Shown one piece after another: positions 21,049 through 33,187 of a stretch of 64,000 nt of DNA. The stretch comes from Limnanthes douglasii subsp. nivea. Its lineage: Eukaryota > Streptophyta > Magnoliopsida > Brassicales > Limnanthaceae. Position numbers and translations under genes: made by a program. Location: positions 348,389,081 to 348,453,080 of the forward strand of contig JAUPFV010000001.1 of assembly GCA_036936605.1 (NCBI GenBank), written 5' to 3'. The number at the start of each line of letters is the position of its first letter. Within the stretch, counting starts at the first letter, position 1. The notes under the pieces are model-generated. The model was not told the origin of the DNA. It did not search any database and saw nothing but the letters and a program-made list of their open reading frames with translations.

Positions 21049-21246
21049 TGTTAACGGAAATAATAATATACATTGACTAAATAATTTATTATAGTCATTA
21101 TTCAAACGTAATCTATTATAAATATTATTATATTAGATTTTATTACAGTAGACTAGTATAATAATAAGATATTTTCAGAGCCTATATATATGGCTTTAAC
21201 TTGCACTGAAATTCCAAGTTATAATTAATCTTTTCTAGTTTTTACA
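21049..21246 (+). repeat. 3' LTR of the nested copia
   Basis: Matches 6219-6409. It ends TAGTTTTTACA and is followed at once by the target duplication TCAAT (21247-21251). Confidence 0.93.
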
Positions 21247-21259
21247 TCAATGAACTAAT

Positions 21260-21475
21260 TTTTTATATTCTTTTGGGTTTCTTATTTAACCAGGTTTCCT
21301 ATTTGGTTGGGCTTCCTATCTAATTGGGTCTCCTACATAAGTGTGTTTCCTATTTTGTTGAGTTTCTTATTTTTATTGGGTTTCCTATTTAGTTAGGTTT
21401 CCTATTTAACTGTATTTCGTATTTTATTGGATTTTCTATTTGATTGGATTACCTATTTACCTAAAACAATATGAT
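21260..21475. repeat. Degenerate tandem repeats, unit about 15-20 bp
   Basis: Many variants of TTGGGTTTCCTATTTAG follow each other (TTGGGCTTCCTATCTAA, TTGAGTTTCTTATTTTT, TTAGGTTTCCTATTTAA). No coding meaning is visible. Confidence 0.8.
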
Positions 21476-21639
21476 TTCTTCTTAATTGAACTATATTTTC
21501 TATTTATGAGATTTCACGTTTTGAAGATCTAGTCTGGAGCGTCTATTGAAGGATTAGAATTTTGCGAAAATTGTTGATTATATAATATTTTATTATTAAA
21601 TAAAAAGTTAGAGTTCTTCTATGGAATCTATAAATAAAA

Positions 21640-23775
21640 GAAGCAAGACATGGGTTCCAGTGGTAGTTGAGCGTTGACCAATTTGCAGGTTTGTGTATTC
21701 TATATAGCAGAGCGTATGGTTTTTAGAGAAATAAGTTAGGTATGAGAGATAAAAAGTGAGAGCAAACTCTAGATTCATATTCTTTTGTAATCCGTGAGAG
21801 ATTTGTAACAGAGAGAGTGATTGAGTTTTGTTGCCTTTGTTAAAATCTTTATTGTAACCTCATTGTTAATAAAATAGAGTATCCATTGTCCGTGGACGTA
21901 GGTTGTTTTCACAATCTGAACCATGTAAAATTAAGTCTTGTGTTTTGGTTTACTTTATATTTTTTTCTTCTATTTTTTCAATCAAACAGGTTGATAGTTC
22001 TCAGAGGAACGATTGCACAACGTGTGGATATACCTCAAGAACAAAACTTTAATTTACTGATAAATCTAATTATGAGAATTATACTTTGTTGTTTGATACG
22101 TGAGAAACCGATAACAATAAGGTTATAACTTATAATAATAACTTTGTATCTAAGTCGATTAGTATTCAATTTTTAAGTGTGAAACAAAAAAATAAGTTTG
22201 ATATCAATTGGAGACTCTGAATATTTAGTCCAACTTTGTTAAGCAGTACGAGTTAGAGTATGATATTTATGCTCTACAATATAATGATATGTGTAATTCT
22301 GATTTTTATGCTGTCATGTCTGATTTTTTAGATCAATTAGACCTGGCAGAATCTATAGACTTGAAGGAGACCAAATATTGGAGCATTTTTTTTATGATAT
22401 CATGTTTTGACTTTGAGGATTGCGTGGAACAATTCTTCGTAGTTTTTTTTCTCATTTTTAATTATTTCATGAACTTACTACGGATGAGACTCAAATCAAA
22501 ATTCAGTTTGACAAGAGCTCAAAAGTGATTAATGTTCATAATGTGTTCGTTGTCCCACAACCATCCTTTGGTAGAAATCAGCCTCGACAAACACCAAGTG
22601 TAACCTTTTACAAATGCACTTTCAATGAATAGAAGACTAATTGGAAATCTCAATGTCAATTTTTAAATACACAAAACAACAACAAATCTTCCAGCCACAA
22701 CCTTTTCAACATCATAAATGTCATCATCGTGAGTTTTGTCTACTATTTTGTCTCTTACTGTTCATTCTTGTTGGTGCATCAACTCGAGATATTGCTAGAA
22801 TCACGCCACCCTCTGAATTGGACCCACAAATATTTTAGTCTTTTCGAAAGTATCTTGTTTCTAGTCATGTTTCCATATCTACATGTTTCACTTCACTATT
22901 TCATCAACTCTACTTCAATTATTTCTTCATCCTTGTAGATTTTGGATTTTGGTGTGTTTCGTCATATGTCGGCGTACATGTCATACTTTATTTCATTATC
23001 TAATATTTCAACCATTTATATTTTATGATTTCGATTATAACGACCATGCTCTATTTGATAAGACCTACTATTACTCTGCATACGAGGCTTTTGGTGTGCC
23101 TTCTTAAAAACACTAAAGGCTTGTTAGTGCTACACTAATATTGATATAAGGTTTTAGCTTCATTCATACCCATCGTATATCACTTACTGATGTCTACTAT
23201 ATTTCCAATCTTGGATTAAATCTTTTTTCGATCAGTTAATTGTATGAATCTGGTTATTAGGTATTAATTTGAGATCATGTGGGTGTTACATAAGATCAAC
23301 ATACTCAAAGGATTACTGGGATAGACCGTCAAATGGGGGAACTATATGTTTTCGAGGAGCTCGAACTGACTAATGTTGTTGTCTCTGGTGTTGATATGTG
23401 TTCAATTTTTTTGGTCATTTTTTGTATGAAGATTATCTTGGAATTTATGTTTGGAACATGTATCCACGTCACAATTACAATTTTTAGTCTATACAGGTGT
23501 TTTAGGTCAATTTGACACTTCTAATATCTCGAATTGTAGTGGTTGTAAAATGGAAAATTTTATGCTTTATCATTTAATAAAAATGTATTTTGTTTTGTTG
23601 TTTCTTTTTATTTTATCAATTCTAATATACGAGGTCCATCTCATGTTCCCACAAATGATAGCTTAACTTATTATATATTTTTTATTGATGATTATAATCG
23701 TTATACATGGTTTTATCTTATGAAATGAATGTATGATTTCTTTGACATTTACATAAACTTTAGAGCACTTGTTAG
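21640..23775 (+). mobile_element. Decayed Ty1/copia relic, LTR-like start to mid integrase
   Basis: Around 21780-21960 the sequence resembles a copia LTR end (GTAACAGAGAG..., CCGTGGACGTAGG). Broken reading frames then give a gag knuckle remnant (NWKSQCQ near 22640), a GAG-pre-integrase line (GRQMGELYVFEELEL near 23330), an integrase finger remnant (LGQFDTSN...CSGCK near 23510), and integrase FFIDDYNRYTWFYLMK near 23680. The numerous small open frames here are fragments of this. The match stops near 23775; the right part was lost or displaced by the Tat relic that follows. Confidence 0.7.
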
Positions 23776-23819
23776 GACTTAACATTCTATTGTAATAAAG
23801 TGATTCATGTGTGACTTAA

Positions 23820-26800
23820 GGGGTGAATACCTTCCTCCTTCCTCATGGCACCAGGGTAGGAAAAAGAATACACCAGGTTAATTACATTAGAATCTTATAT
23901 TTCAAATGTTGAATATTTCGAGTATGTTTTAATATATTTACATTCAATCAATCTCTGTGATGTCCATTTACGATAATCTTAAACGGCATATCCTAATTAG
24001 ATGAAATCTTTATAACATTATTTTCTTTTTATCCTTGAAAACCTTTTCTTAATACGAAGTATCATTTTTGAAACTGCTCAACTTAACTTTGAATCAATTT
24101 TACTCATCATACATCTCTTATAATTTTTAACTCATACACGCACTTGATTTTTTCTCTTCTATTAATTTAATAGAAAATTAATTTTTTCCTCATTTGATTC
24201 TTAAGAATAAAATTTTATTTTATGATTAGGAATCATAATATATATATTGGTAACACTACTTCCATACCATATAGTAAGATGAGTGGAGGTTCACTTGTAG
24301 CTACTTTTGGAGCTATCTTATATGCCCATAAAGCCTCTTTTAAAATAATTGGCTATTTTCTCTTAGGTAATTCAAATTTCTTTTTAATTATACTCATTAT
24401 ATTCTTGTTAGTAAACTCGAATTGGCCATTAGTTTGAGGAAAATATATGGTAGAAAAACACTGCTTCATTCTATATTTTCTACAAAATACTATGACCGTA
24501 TCACTTTTATTATAGACCATTATCAGTCATTAATATATGAGGTACGCCATACCTACATAAGATATTATTTTTCAAAAATTCACAATACTTTTTGTGCGAC
24601 TTCTTGATAACGACTTAGTTTCAACCTACTTGGTAAAATAGTTTATTATTACTAAAAACTACATTTTCACAGTTATTATAAGTAAATGACCCACTAAATA
24701 AATTCTTTATATGTCAAATGAAGAAATAGATATAACTAATTTCATGGCCTAACTTGGAAGATGACTTGTATTTAAAAATCTTTGAAGATGATCACAACTT
24801 TGTACTATAGTCTTTGTATTTATTGATATATGATACTAATAATATCCTGGGAATATGAATCATCTGATCAAATATTTATATCTAGAATGAAATCCAACCA
24901 TTCCTTCATGTAGATCCAATAAAAAAACTTTGCATTTACCTAAACATCTTAATAAAAGCCTATTGTACTTTTCAAAATAAAGAACCTCGTCAAGAACTCT
25001 CTAGTTTGGGATTTGTCATCTAGTGCAATCTGAATTTTGAAAAATGAAAAATACTCTTGACGTTATTCATCACTTTAATTTATCAACAATATTTCCAAAA
25101 TTTCAACCCCTATTTCGTGTGATGGATTCCCATGTATGATTACTAAATGGCTTTCTTCTAAGCATCCGAATTTAGCTAAAACATATGCCTTGACATTAAA
25201 TTCATTAAGCACTTGTTCAAATATAATATTTTTTAGATGTGTTTCCAATATTTTTGATAGATCTAAATAATATCTTATATTTTCTTGTTTTGCATCAAAT
25301 AATCCTTTAACATGACTAATTATCAGTTGTAAATCAGAAATTATCTTGATATTTTTGCGCAGCTAATACGAGCTAATTTCATATCCGTCCAAATTACGTC
25401 TTGTTTTGCTTCATTATTTGTTAACTCAAAGCCAAACTTAATCAATTGTTTAATTTATTTTTTCATAAGAAATTTGTAAAACAATACAAGCTAGTCCACC
25501 TTTTGCTATTGATACTTCATATACTCGAATAATCCATTCAAAAATTTTGTGCACACATTTCTTCAATTTTCATCATCATCGCTTACACTTTCTTTTTAAA
25601 ATTCATCAATAAAATCCATTATGGCTAGTACCTTAACTATTGTACGAGGTTCAAACTGAATCTCATACTTCCCCAATTTTATAGACTAGTGCGTAAGACA
25701 TCCTGAAACATCTGGGTCTAAGAGAGAAAGATGTACAAACTATAATTATATAACTTTAAAATATGAACGCGTATTTCTTCCTGCTACCACTAATTGTAAT
25801 ACGAGTATTTATAAACTGAGGTACCTTATTTATGCATCTATAAAACCTTTACTCACATAATAATTCGGTTTACATATCTGATCATGCACCAAAACAACAT
25901 TTAAAGCAATGTTTGACACAGGTAGATAAAGATATAATGGTTCTCCTCGTACTAGTGTAGAAAAACTTTACATATACGTAAAATATTTATTCAAATCATC
26001 AAAGACTTAAACATACTTATCATTCCACTCAAACGTTTTTGCCTTTTTTAGGATTACAAATAAGTAATGACTTATATTAGATTTTTTGAAATAAAATGAG
26101 ACAATGCTGCTAAATTAGCCATTAATTTTTACACACATTTGATAGATTTAGGTGAGACCATATTCAATAATGCTTTTAACTGTTTAGGATCAACTTCAAT
26201 ACCCTTCTTACTAATTATAAAAAAATAAAAAAACTTTACATCTTGTACAACAAGTGAACATTTTAGAGGATTTAATTTCAAATTATTTTTTCTAAGTTAT
26301 CAAATACTTCTGACAATAGTAGCATATAGTTATCATAGCCATTGGTTTTTATAATCATATCGTCAATGTAAGCTTCTATATTTTTTTATTAATTACTTTG
26401 CAAAAATATAATTAACGGGTCTTTGATATGCTGAACCAACATTTCTTTAACCCAAATGGTATTGCCTGATAACAATATAAAACTATTTCCATCATAAATG
26501 TTATATGTTTTTCATTTTTACTATGCATATTTATGTGACTATATCGTGAATATGCATTTGTAAATGAAAAAAATACATGACCTAATGTAGCATCCACTAA
26601 CTGATCTATATGATTCAAAGAAAATAAATAATTTAGACAAGCTCTATCAAGATCTGTAAAATCTACACACATCTTCTATGACCATTTTTTATTTTTTACC
26701 AAAACTGGATTTGTTACCCACGTTGGGTAATTGGATACCTATATATGACCTACCTTAAGCAATAAATTCACTTCTTCTACTATCACTTCATACTTTTCTG

Positions 26801-29340
26801 GAGATGACACCTTTTTCTTTTGCTGAACTTGTCTTAATCTTTTATCAACAAGTAACCCGTGACAAATTATTGATTTACTGACTACAGTCACATCCTCAAT
26901 ACTCTAACAAAAAACATCCAAACGTTTCGTTAAAAAATCATTTTTTCTTTAAATTCGAAACTTAAATGACTTCCAATTTTTACTAATTTTATAATCTAAC
27001 TAGCATCACATGTCACTGAAAATTCTACTTCACTAACACATACGGTCGACCTTCTTACAAAACTTACCAATTGTCTTTCAGTTTTCTAATACGGAGTTAT
27101 CCCAAACGTTTGTTCATAACTAATTTTATACAAGGCATTAACCAAACTTCATGTATCAATCATAATTCTTCTAGTTAATACCCTAACAATTCCTAAAGTA
27201 ACCAACAATACATCTTTGTGCGGGTATTTAATCTTCTCAAATCATCATTATTAAAAATTAACAATGATTTTGAAAATCTATTCACATGCAACAGAGATTC
27301 ATCAAAAAATTGTACATTTAAATCCTTTATGTATCTCTTTCTAGACTTATAAGAATTTTTTTACTAAAGTATCTCATCTAAATATTTACACAATAATTGC
27401 TTATTTTCTTGATTCTTTTTGGAATCATTACCTTTATTATTATATTTTCTATTTTTTCAAAACCTTAATTATTTTAGGAACTAAATTAACTTCATATTAT
27501 CAATAAATCTTTGAATTTAATATTTTATGAACAAAAATTATCTTTTAAATTTTTCATTATGCGAAGCAAACATCATTCAAGGTAAATTGTAGCTCACTTT
27601 ATATCTTATTTTATCATAAATTATTTTAATTCCTTATGTGAGTGGTGTTAACCTCCTATTTGTATTATTATAATATAAAAATCAAGTCTAGTTAGGTTGC
27701 ACTTTCACAACGTCGTCATTTCTCAAATCATCTGGTCTTCCTCTATCAATCTTTCTCATTATTTATTCTTGAACCTTACTTCGCATAATTCTTACTCGTC
27801 TTTCTTCCTCAACTTAAATAAATATTTTTTATATTCTTAATAAATCTCTCATATCATCAACTTTAAATTTTATGAGATATTTCAATATTGATTGTCTAAA
27901 GAAAGACCCCTCATAAAAGAAGCCAAATCAAATCTTTCTTGATATACTTCAAAACTATATATTTCCTCAACGAACCTTTTGAACATAACGTATCAAAGTT
28001 TCAGTCTTTTTAAAATAAAGTCATGATATAATCACTATATTTTTAAATATATTTGTTCCCAATAAAATGAATTTGAAATGTACTCCAAACCTTTTCAAAG
28101 TTAGATACTGATCCAGGAAGTAAATTTTTAAACCATGCCAAAGTATTTCATCTAAATGTTAAAGAAAAAACTCGGCAAATAAGAATATCATCAAGGTTGA
28201 ATTCTAACATCATATTACAAAACTATTCTAAATGATCTGCTGGATCCCCCCAACCTCGTCATATGATCATGTTCTATATGGATCAAATATCTAAGTAATT
28301 TACCTCCTAAAATTGTTTGAGACAATGGTGATTGTGCTAAAGTATACGAGGCTAACTTTGTCCTTTTAGATGTCAATTGATGTATTTTTTATGAACTTTT
28401 TCTTTAGACATAATTCTTTACTAGAATGCTCGCTATTATCATCGCCTATTTTTACTTCATTGTGTATTGGATTACAAATTGAGAGGAATCGAGGATATTG
28501 TCTAAAAAAAATCTTCATTTTGAATTACATTTTCATTCACACACAAATTTAGTTTATCATTATTATCTTTAGCTATTATTTTTTAGTAATATTTTAAACA
28601 TTTGTTCTATTCTTATTTTTCCCTCTTCATCTCCTTAAATTTACAAACAAATTAGACCTATTACGCTCTTGTTGTAACTTATTCAAATATATTCCTAAAG
28701 TATGACAATTAACAGATATTTGATTACTTCATTCATTAATAAACCAATTGTCTTGTGTTAGAGATTCAATAGCTGGAGGGAGCATTAAATTCATTGGAGA
28801 AGTGCCTCATATTTTATTGTTCTCACAAGTTGGTAAAGTAATGTTAATATTTCATGTATTAACAACTGGATATCTATAGTTACTTTGTACTTCAGTATCT
28901 CCACAAGTTGTAATAACATTAGACTTCCCTGTAACCAAAATGGAGAACCATGAACTAATTATCCACGAGACATGTCTATAGTTATCCATAAGCGAGTCAT
29001 CACAATTGGTTTGTGTTAACACTTAAAAAATCCACAATAGAGTAAACAATATGATGAGGTAAAACCTCTTTATACTAAATTTAAGTATAAATAAAGGATA
29101 AACTACTCAAGAACTATATAGAAACAAATAATAATTTTTTACTTAGAAATCAATCCCCCTCGAATGAAATTTTACATACTCATTTATAAGGTTTCTCATA
29201 AATTGAATTGAATAGATTAATGAGACGCGTAAATAAGGACACGTGGAACTCATCTAAAAATAAAGTTGTTATAAATATGACTAATATTCCCTCCAACTGC
29301 TTAGGATATTTCAGTAATTATAATAGACTAAACTAAACAC
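23820..29340 (-). mobile_element. Very decayed Tat-lineage gypsy element, gag to post-pol tail
   Basis: Read on the minus strand, Tat domains appear in the right order with many stops. Gag is near 27830-28260 (AWFKNLLPGSVSNFEKVW). RT spans 26140-26800, including [23 protein letters not shown] and AIPFGLKK. Archaeal-type RNase H is near 25330-25450 (FGFELTNNEAK). Integrase is near 24230-24620 (TNGQFEFTNK and WAYKIAPKVATSEPP). The post-pol motif CCTACCCTGGTGCCATGAGG is at about 23839-23858. The region is far more AT-rich than the intact Tat at 7678, as expected from long methylcytosine decay. No LTR could be placed confidently. Confidence 0.75.
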
Positions 29341-29700
29341 TTTTTGAATTATTCGGTGTTCTCTCATCTTTTGTTCACCCTCTTTACTTTGTTTTTGCTT
29401 TTTTTTTCTCTTTATGTGTGTTTTACTCTTTATCTTGCATTTAGCTCAGCTCATCATCTTTTCTTTTTGTCTTTAATTTTCTCCATATTTTCCATTTTCT
29501 TTGTTTTAGTTCACCAAATATTTTTTCATCCTCATCACTTTTTTATACTTGTTATTTTACTTCACTCATATTCGTTCTTTATTTTGCTTTTATTTTAGCT
29601 CGTTTTCTCTTTTATATGCCCTTAACATTGTCTTCATTTTCCTTTCTTTTGTTTTAGCTTATTATATTCATTATTATATTTTAACTAGTATTAGCTCATC
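29341..29700. repeat. T-rich low-complexity tract
   Basis: Pyrimidine-rich sequence with recurring TTTAGCTCA/TTTTAGCTC words. The 84-codon frame at 29344-29598 (+) translates to a Phe/Leu-rich string caused by composition, not a membrane protein. Confidence 0.6.
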
Positions 29701-30861
29701 ATAACTACCAACATTAATACCGAAATTAATTATCTATTTCTCTTATATTATCATCACATTCAGCTCGTTATCAATGTATCACGTCTTAAATCAATTCCAT
29801 CGCATGCGCTACTTAGTATCATCTTACCTTTGTCTTACTTCGCATATAAGAGAATATAACCTAGTAATATATAACTTTATCAACAACGAGATTCATTCTT
29901 AAGGAAAAGCATATAGAGAGCGTCTTAATTTCTTTGAATTTTACATGTTAATTTATATATATACGGACTAATAAATTTCACTTCAAACAACAAGAAATTG
30001 TACTTCACTTTAGTGTATTTATTAGCTAAAAAATCAAAATCCTTTGTTACTTTTAATTTTTTTATTCTGAAGTTGAAAATAAATCTGGTGTGTGCATAAA
30101 GAGTCATCGTACAAATCTAAAGGTTGAACTCACATCACATGAGTTCTTAATCTTTTATAGTGAATAAAAAATTCAATAAAAATGATAGTTACATGCACTT
30201 TTTAACAAAATGGGATCGCAGAAAAGAAATTCATTATGAATATGCTTCGAACCATGCTCTCGAAGAAAATAATTCCAAGAACGTTCTTGCCATAAGTAGT
30301 TAATTGGGTCATCCTTATGTTCAGTCGAAGTCCAACACTAAAAGAAAATAGTATGACTCCTAGAAAAAACTTGGAGTGGCATCAAACCATCTGTATATAG
30401 CATCAGTGTTTTCAGGTATTTTTTCATGATCATGATCCTAACAATAAAATAGTTAAACTTGATGATAATGAAGTGTAGTATGCTAGGAGTCTATGAGGAA
30501 TCCAAAAATTATAAACTATAAGATTCAGTGTCTCATAAGATAGTTGTGAGCCTGTAATATTTGAGGAATATAATATTTGAGACTTGGATAATAAACCCAA
30601 TGATGTAATCATGGATAATCTAGGGTGAACAGTATATGAAAAAACAAGGTGATAGAGATAATTATGTTGATAGAAATCTGAAAATGAAGTAGAACGAGAG
30701 AATGGGATGAGCTTGAACAAAACTTGACGGATGAGGGCATTTTAATTGTTAGAAAAATCATAACAACCGGTTTGAATGAGGGACTTGTTGGCAGAAAATA
30801 TGAAACAACACTAACTTTAAACAAAAAAATAACTTTCATAAAGATTGAAAATAGGAGGAAA
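29701..30861. other. AT-rich, no gene recognised
   Basis: No domain-like translation is seen on either strand. Open frames of 60-96 codons (29925-30107, 30430-30839) have no recognisable motifs. Confidence 0.5.
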
Positions 30862-31284
30862 TGTTATAATACACTATTACAACTCACACTATAAGAGAAA
30901 TATATTTTTTCTTTCACTCAATATAGCATTGTTGTCTCTTTTTTCTCTCACTCTAATTTTCTCTCTAAGTTTTCTTCTTAGTGTGTTTGGTAGTGATCTA
31001 GATGGTGGGAGAGATCCACTATTTATATAATTATAGTGGAGACAATAATCCACCATATAATAGCTTATTGATAAATAAGCACTCAACCACAAGACTACGC
31101 TCAACATAAAAATGTTTCTTACATTCAACATAAAGGAGTTTCTTGCACTCAACCTAAAGATGGTTTTACACACAATATCCACTACAAAATAGATTAATAT
31201 TTAATTATTTCAAGAAAATACTTTTTTTATGGTCCTTATTAAGTGGGTTGGACCTTTTAATTGGATTAATTTTATGATCCAATA
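30862..31284 (-). repeat. 3' LTR of a minus-strand copia relic
   Basis: On the minus strand, AAGGGGGAG (polypurine tract) is followed by TATTGGATCATAAAATTAAT, a typical copia LTR start with TG changed to TA. A TATA-like TATATAAATAG lies inside, and the segment ends near TTATAACA. The 5' partner LTR is not in the window. Confidence 0.65.
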
Positions 31285-31698
31285 CTCCCCCTTAAATGTG
31301 ATCCCGTGACCCCTAGTAGTTTCCTTAGTCGTTTTGAAGCCTTTGCTTTTCAGTGGCTTGCTGAAAATATCGACAACTTGATCTTGTGTATTCACATATT
31401 CAACTTTTACATCCTTTCTTGAAATACACTCCCTTATGTAGTGGTAGCCAACATCGATATGCTTGATTCGATCATGGAATACTGGATTCTTAGCTAAGGC
31501 GATGGCTGACTTATTATCAACATACACGTTAGTTGGCTCATTTTGTGTTAAGTTTATATCCTTCAATAGGTTTCTAAGCCAAATTTCATGACTAACACAT
31601 GTAGTAGCAGCAACGTATTACGCCTCACAAGTGGACAACGTGATAATCAATTGTTTTTTTTATATCCATGTGAAAGCAATATTTCCTATAAAAATACA
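31285..31698 (-). pseudogene. Copia RNase H C-terminal fragment
   Basis: Minus-strand translation contains LSTCEA, YVAATTCVSHEIWLRNLL, VDNKSAIALAKNPVFHDRIK, HIDVGYHYIRECI and VDIFSKPLK, the end of copia RNase H. The open frame now runs through the polypurine tract into the LTR, so the natural stop is lost. RT and everything upstream are missing; LINE sequence starts about 80 bp to the right. Confidence 0.88.
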
Positions 31699-31779
31699 AA
31701 TTCAGTAGTTTTCCTTTGATTATTTAACCCTAATTACTAACGTTATACCGAACAAGATTATAATCAATAGAAATTGAAT

Positions 31780-32824
31780 ATAGTAAGCGAGTTAGTATTC
31801 TAAATTTTAACCTTCTTATTCTTTATTGTCTCATTCTTCTTGAACTCAGTTTCTTTATGATCTTTTACATGAGAACTTGTGAGACTGCCCACATTCTCTC
31901 TAGTTGGAGAAAAATTATCATCAAGAGGAATTTGATCAGTGTATAGAGATCTTCTTTCAATGGTTTGTAAGGCTTTTATAATTTCAGAATCTTTTGGCAA
32001 GAAGGTGGAATTTGGAGGATTAGAACTCGAAGAGGCTTTATGATTTACAAGAAAATTACTGTTATTTTCCTGGTTAGACTTAGTAAAACTTCCTTCAATA
32101 GAAACATCATTGATTTTATTAATATTCTCATTATGGTTGCCTGCTTCTTTGTTGTTAATAATAATGGATTTAATCTTGGTGGTTGTGGCACATCAGGTTT
32201 AGCAATAGCAAGGCCTTGGTTTGGATTAGTACTGGTTTGAGTAGTTTATGTAGTCTATTTTTTATAATTGTCTTCAGAATGGCCAATATGAGAACATGAT
32301 TTGAAGTACTTAGGGTGATTGTCATATTTAATGTGAACCCAGACACTATCTTCCGTACCAAACTTGATCGAGACCTTCTGTGTCAAAGGCTTTGATATAT
32401 CAATTTCAACCTAGATTCTACAACATTTTTGTTTAGCTTTATTGATTGAAGGAACTCAGATCTTGAGAAGAGTTCCCCAAGACTTTAACAATTTCTTCTA
32501 TTGTAGATTCATTGAACATGAATTCTGGGAGATTAGGAATAGATTCCCAGATTGGAGTGAAAGGACACTCAAGATTAGGGTTGAATTGAGGTGTCCACTT
32601 CAAGAGTCTTATGATTTTGTTTCCTACAACCCAGACATTTCTCGACCACGGTTTCTTGAAGTCTTCAAGATCATTAAATTCAATGAAAATGTGTCTGTAG
32701 TCCCATATTGAAATATTGAAGTTGCCTGTAAACTTGAATATTCCCAGAAAAGTTCTGATTGTTTCCAACATTGGTTTGCCAGTGGAAAATTTCCCTATTA
32801 TAGTATGTTTTGATAGACTTAGTC
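31780..32824 (-). pseudogene. LINE ORF1 fragment (DUF4283-like domain and knuckle)
   Basis: The 32439-32771 frame holds a DUF4283-type domain: NFNISIWDYRHIFIEFND, VGNKIIRLLKWTPQFNPN, CPFTPIWESIPNLPEFMFNE, typical of plant L1-like ORF1. A decayed zinc knuckle (SCSHIGHSED) is near 32270 and a low-complexity tail reaches 31800. Its right edge is cut exactly at the LTR starting 32825. The decayed LINE at 50000-51180 contains the homologous segment uninterrupted. Confidence 0.8.
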
Positions 32825-33187
32825 TGGTTTATTTATGTCTGAGGGTAATTTTGTAAAGTGTTTCGGATATTTTGTAGTGTTTAATATTTAGAGTAGGGAG
32901 TAGTGAGATAATTAAGATGTGTACTAGTAATAAATTCTGATTACCCTCATTAATGAAAGTGGTTGGGGTATTTATACTTAATTACTGACCTATGGGCTTA
33001 TTGGGTCGGATCATGAAGTCGTGTCAAGCTTAAGTACCCATTAGTAATCTAGTTTGAAGTGACCAACAACTACCTTAGACAACATTTATTACATGTGTCT
33101 TGTTCGGAGTTTTATAAAGGTGGTCATGGTCCAAACTGCCCTTCAGTTTAAGTCAAGACTTAGTAGCTAAAGAATCCAATCTCATCA
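32825..33187 (-). repeat. Tat-family LTR, copy A
   Basis: Plus-strand edges TGGTTTATTTATGTCTG and CCAATCTCATCA. It shares most of its sequence with copy B at 34172-34533 (ATTACCCTCATTAATGAAAG, GGGGTATTTATACTTAATTA). A TATA on the minus strand (GTATAAATACC) and the G-rich tract right of it (minus: AAAGGGGC) show it is the 3' LTR of a minus-strand element. Confidence 0.85.

Larger units (their letters stand above)
6219..21246 (+). mobile_element. Ty1/copia retrotransposon with LTRs and target duplication, interrupted by a Tat element
   Basis: Bounded by TG...ACA LTRs of 191 bp (6219-6409) and 198 bp (21049-21246), with identical 5-bp flanks TCAAT at 6214-6218 and 21247-21251. Primer site TGGTATGAGAGCC follows the 5' LTR and polypurine tract TTGAGGGGGAG precedes the 3' LTR. 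Order is gag (C-terminal part), protease, integrase, RT, RNase H, as in copia. A 10.9-kb Tat element (7678-18557) splits the integrase; removing it leaves about 4.1 kb. The LTRs differ by about 7 substitutions and one 7-bp indel by hand count. Short LTRs suggest an Ale/Retrofit-like group, but this is not proven. Frameshifts and stops make it dead. Confidence 0.93.

Noticed and set aside
22289..23107. Several hydrophobic small open frames that could be membrane proteins
   Set aside because: They lie in a decayed copia whose Gag and integrase remnants appear in other frames; hydrophobicity follows from T-richness.
29344..29598. 84-codon Phe/Leu-rich protein
   Set aside because: Low-complexity pyrimidine tract without a credible gene context.
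32442..32711. 89-codon plus-strand open frame
   Set aside because: Antisense of the clear DUF4283-like LINE ORF1 domain.
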